From the NCBI GenBank assembly GCA_034429215.1, contig DAOUGI010000079.1, positions 1 through 14,986 on the forward strand: DNA of 14,986 nucleotides, given 5' to 3'. Under the pieces are notes generated by a model. The model was not told the DNA's origin. It ran no database searches and saw only the letters and a list, made by a program, of their open reading frames with translations. The DNA comes from JAFGOG01 sp034429215 (GTDB taxonomy: Bacteria > Chloroflexota > Anaerolineae > JAAYZQ01). Position numbers and translations under genes: made by a program. Position 1 is the stretch's first letter. Each line of letters begins with the position of its first letter. Positions 12,745 through 14,986 of this stretch are shown in pieces.

Positions 12745-13299
12745 TCATGCCGGTCCCGATCCGGGCGCCAGTTGGGCCAGCGCCTCTTCGTACGCCTGGT
12801 ACGCCTGGCGGCCGTAAAGCACCAAGCGGACCAGCCAAACCGGCCCGTCGTGGGCCGCCAGGTAGTCGATGACGCTGCGCAGGGCCACCGGCGCCGCCTC
12901 GTCCAGGGGATAGCCGTAAGCGCCGGTGCTGATCGAGGGAAAGGCAACGCTGTGCAGGTTGTGCTCGGCGGCCACTTCCAGGCTGCGGCGGTAGGCGCTG
13001 GCCAGCAGGCCGGCGGCCTGCTCGGCCCCCTCACGCCAATAGACCGGGCCGACGGTATGGATCACGTGGCGGGCGGCCAGGCGGCCCCCGGTGGTAATCT
13101 TGGCGTCGCCGGTGGCGCAGCCGCCCAGCGTGCGGCACTCGGCCAGGATTTCGGGGCCGCCGGCGCGGTGGATCGCCCCGTCAACGCCGCCTCCCCCCAG
13201 CAGAGAGGGGTTGGCGGCGTTGACGATGGCGTCGGTGTCCTGTTTGGTTATGTCACCTTCGACCAGCTCCAGGCGAGAGCGGTTGATCTCAATCTGCAC
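12745..13299 (-). CDS. Macrodomain protein, probable ADP-ribose / O-acetyl-ADP-ribose hydrolase (MacroD/YmdB-like)
   Basis: The 184-residue protein is a stand-alone macrodomain. Motifs: EGDIT (14-18), IVNAANPSLLGGGGVDGAIH (25-44) with Asn27, Asn30 and Asp40 as candidate catalytic and binding residues, and SISTGAYGYP (122-131), the phosphate-binding loop. MacroD-type enzymes remove O-acetyl from O-acetyl-ADP-ribose or ADP-ribose from acidic residues. The length fits the family. No signal or membrane segment is seen. The start is a GTG at 13299, 13 bases downstream of the M48 protease stop, with only a weak GGGA upstream, so translation may depend on coupling with that gene. No partner ADP-ribosyltransferase or sirtuin lies in the window. 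Confidence 0.92.
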   Translation of the reverse strand: MQIEINRSRLELVEGDITKQDTDAIVNAANPSLLGGGGVDGAIHRAGGPEILAECRTLGGCATGDAKITTGGRLAARHVIHTVGPVYWREGAEQAAGLLASAYRRSLEVAAEHNLHSVAFPSISTGAYGYPLDEAAPVALRSVIDYLAAHDGPVWLVRLVLYGRQAYQAYEEALAQLAPGSGPA

Positions 13300-13312
13300 G
13301 GTGCAATCCCGA

Positions 13313-14986
13313 TCAGCCTTCGGCGACCAGCAACAGGTCGGCTATGCCCACCTGCTCGCAGAAGGCTTGCCACGCGCTGGCCGGCATCTCGCCCGACGCC
13401 AGCTTTGCGGCGGCGACAAAAGGCTCGATCTGGTTTTCCTCCCTTTGGAACGAGACCTGCGCGCCGGGGGATGTGTCCACGGTCCAGCCCTGGCGGGCCA
13501 GGGCAACCGCCAGCGCCATCGCAGTGATCTGGGCGACCGTTCTGCCCTCGTCGTCCTTGTCCAGCGGTCTGCCGGCCGATTGTTGGACAAGCGTTTTCAG
13601 CTCGCCCGGCGACTGCAGGAAACCGGGCAGCGAAGCAGCCGTCACCCCTCTCAGGCCGGACGTGTATTCGCGCACCGTCTTGCCCCAGAAAGGAAGCCAG
13701 ACATCTGTCGCCGCGTTTTGCCAATCGATCGGTTTCAAGCTCGCCGCTCGCTCCGGCTCCACGAGCTGGGCAAAGAGCGCCCGCTCGAGATCTGCCACGT
13801 TCTGCACGAGGGCAAGCGCCGGGGTTTGATCCGTGTCATCCGCGCCGGGTGGGAGGGTTTCCGCCGCCGCGATCCGCTTTTTCAGGGAGGGATGGGTATC
13901 GTACGGATTCGTTTCAGAGGTCTCCATCTCGTGTGCGACAGATCGTCCGATCGCTTCGGCCACGGCAGGCTCGCTTAGAAACATGGAAAACCCTTCGACC
14001 AGCGAAGGGCGGTACCCGGCGTAGACAGTGGGAGCGACTTCGTTTTGCATAAAGGCCTCGAAGGCAGGAGCCGCGCCGTGAATCGTCCTTAGCCCTTCCA
14101 CGAGCGGGCGCGAGCCGGCCGTCTGCGCTGCCAGCCGGTCGGCGACGAATTCCTGGTTTCTGGAGATGCTCTGGGTGATGCGCAGGAAGAGCTTGGCATA
14201 GCTGACAAAGAGGAACTGGAGCCATGAATTGCCCAGACCACTGACGGTGCGGATGATGCTTTGCCTGGTCCTGTAGATCCAGGGGGCCAGCCGGGTGTCT
14301 CCGCCGTCAAAGTGGCCGAACTCGTGGGCCACCACCGTCCGGAACTGGGGGACGGTTAGAATTTGGAGAAGCGGCAGGCCGATGCCCATGACCCGCCGGC
14401 TCCCGATGCCCATCAACCCTCCCCGTTGGCTGACGAACGCATTCACCTCGGGAAGCAGATATACATCGTCCGGCGGCCTTTGTTCGACCTGGCGGGCGAT
14501 ATCGTTTACCTGGCGAAACAGGTCAGGGTTCTTTTCCGGCTCCAGGCGTGGCCCTGGGGGTATGAAGCGATCGATGCGCGGCAGGATACTCCACAGGATG
14601 ACGCCGGCGGTAATGAGGCAGGCCAGGGTGAGCCTAATGTTGATGCGGTTGGCTACTACAATCTGGGCATAGATGATGAACAGCAGCAAAGCCACGACGG
14701 CCAGCGCCAGGCCGTAAAAGCCGATCGTCAGCAGAACGGCCACGATACTACGGCCCAAGAAGGAGGCATTGGACACACGCACGGCAGGTTCCCTTGTGAC
14801 AGAGCTGTCGGCCCGAGTCGCTGCGGGCGGCCCGATCTCCACCGGGAACCCCCTTTCGTGCAGCATGTTCAGAAAGCTGGCTTGCGCCCCGGCCCCGTCA
14901 AAGCTCAGGATCAGCGCCTGCAACCTGCCCTTTTGGTCTTCGCATCGCATCCGCACCGCCCAGCGGTCGCGCCAACCGTACAGCTT
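13313..14986 (-). CDS. Membrane M48-family metalloprotease, 5' end beyond the window
   Basis: The frame is open to the window edge, so the N-terminus is missing. An ATG at 14956 exists but has no Shine-Dalgarno, and codons before it (reading KLYGWRDRWAVR) look like protein. Numbering from that ATG: two membrane segments (about 69-100 and 108-126), then the catalytic HEFGH (211-215) and a downstream NQEFVAD (268-274) whose Glu is the expected third zinc ligand, as in M48 (HtpX/Ste24/BepA-related) peptidases. PYDTHPSLKKRI (about 353-364) is the conserved late motif. The roughly 180-residue C-terminal region is not recognised, and the residues before the first membrane segment look like an extra small domain. 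It probably sits in the cytoplasmic membrane with roles in quality control or processing; the substrate is unknown. It is probably cotranscribed with the macrodomain gene. Confidence 0.88.
   Translation of the reverse strand, partial: KLYGWRDRWAVRMRCEDQKGRLQALILSFDGAGAQASFLNMLHERGFPVEIGPPAATRADSSVTREPAVRVSNASFLGRSIVAVLLTIGFYGLALAVVALLLFIIYAQIVVANRINIRLTLACLITAGVILWSILPRIDRFIPPGPRLEPEKNPDLFRQVNDIARQVEQRPPDDVYLLPEVNAFVSQRGGLMGIGSRRVMGIGLPLLQILTVPQFRTVVAHEFGHFDGGDTRLAPWIYRTRQSIIRTVSGLGNSWLQFLFVSYAKLFLRITQSISRNQEFVADRLAAQTAGSRPLVEGLRTIHGAAPAFEAFMQNEVAPTVYAGYRPSLVEGFSMFLSEPAVAEAIGRSVAHEMETSETNPYDTHPSLKKRIAAAETLPPGADDTDQTPALALVQNVADLERALFAQLVEPERAASLKPIDWQNAATDVWLPFWGKTVREYTSGLRGVTAASLPGFLQSPGELKTLVQQSAGRPLDKDDEGRTVAQITAMALAVALARQGWTVDTSPGAQVSFQREENQIEPFVAAAKLASGEMPASAWQAFCEQVGIADLLLVAEG

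Overview
This window looks like chromosomal DNA of a GC-rich member of the Chloroflexota, possibly Anaerolineae-like. That is an inference from several clues: two secreted proteins end in a short aromatic-LP-(L/F)V tail of a kind I associate with that phylum, there are LVIVD-type propeller and parallel beta-helix surface proteins, an ydaO-type cyclic di-AMP riboswitch is present, and the intergenic spaces hold small palindromic repeats. No rRNA, tRNA, CRISPR array, transposase or phage gene was seen.

Layout. Positions 7-1280 (minus strand) hold a two-gene unit: a zinc-ribbon pentapeptide-repeat protein, translationally coupled through a GTGA overlap to a lipoprotein with three fascin-like (beta-trefoil) repeats. 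Divergent from it, 1489-3270 (plus) encodes a secreted beta-helix protein. The gap 3271-3752 holds palindromic repeats, a strong promoter, a c-di-AMP riboswitch and its terminator, followed by a 49-residue ORF at 3753-3902 with an excellent ribosome binding site. An amidohydrolase (3980-5581) follows after two hairpins, then a convergent secreted LVIVD-repeat protein (5615-8074, minus).

The metabolic centre is the plus-strand operon 8447-11154. It encodes a NarI/DsrM-like membrane cytochrome b subunit, an HdrD/DsrK-like iron-sulfur protein with two complete CCG motifs, and a GcvH-like lipoyl carrier protein. It has a clear sigma-70-type promoter, an ATGA overlap between its first two genes, and a long hairpin at its end. 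I infer a membrane-bound heterodisulfide-reductase-like complex that exchanges electrons between a quinone pool and a disulfide or dithiol, with protein-bound lipoate as a candidate partner.

The right side is minus strand: a CNNM/CBS/CorC membrane protein (11303-12619), a macrodomain hydrolase (12745-13299) and a membrane M48 metalloprotease that runs off the window edge (13313-14986). The last two are 13 bases apart and probably cotranscribed.

The two most notable items are the riboswitch that appears to control a tiny unrecognised protein, and the lipoyl-carrier gene inside a membrane Hdr-like operon.
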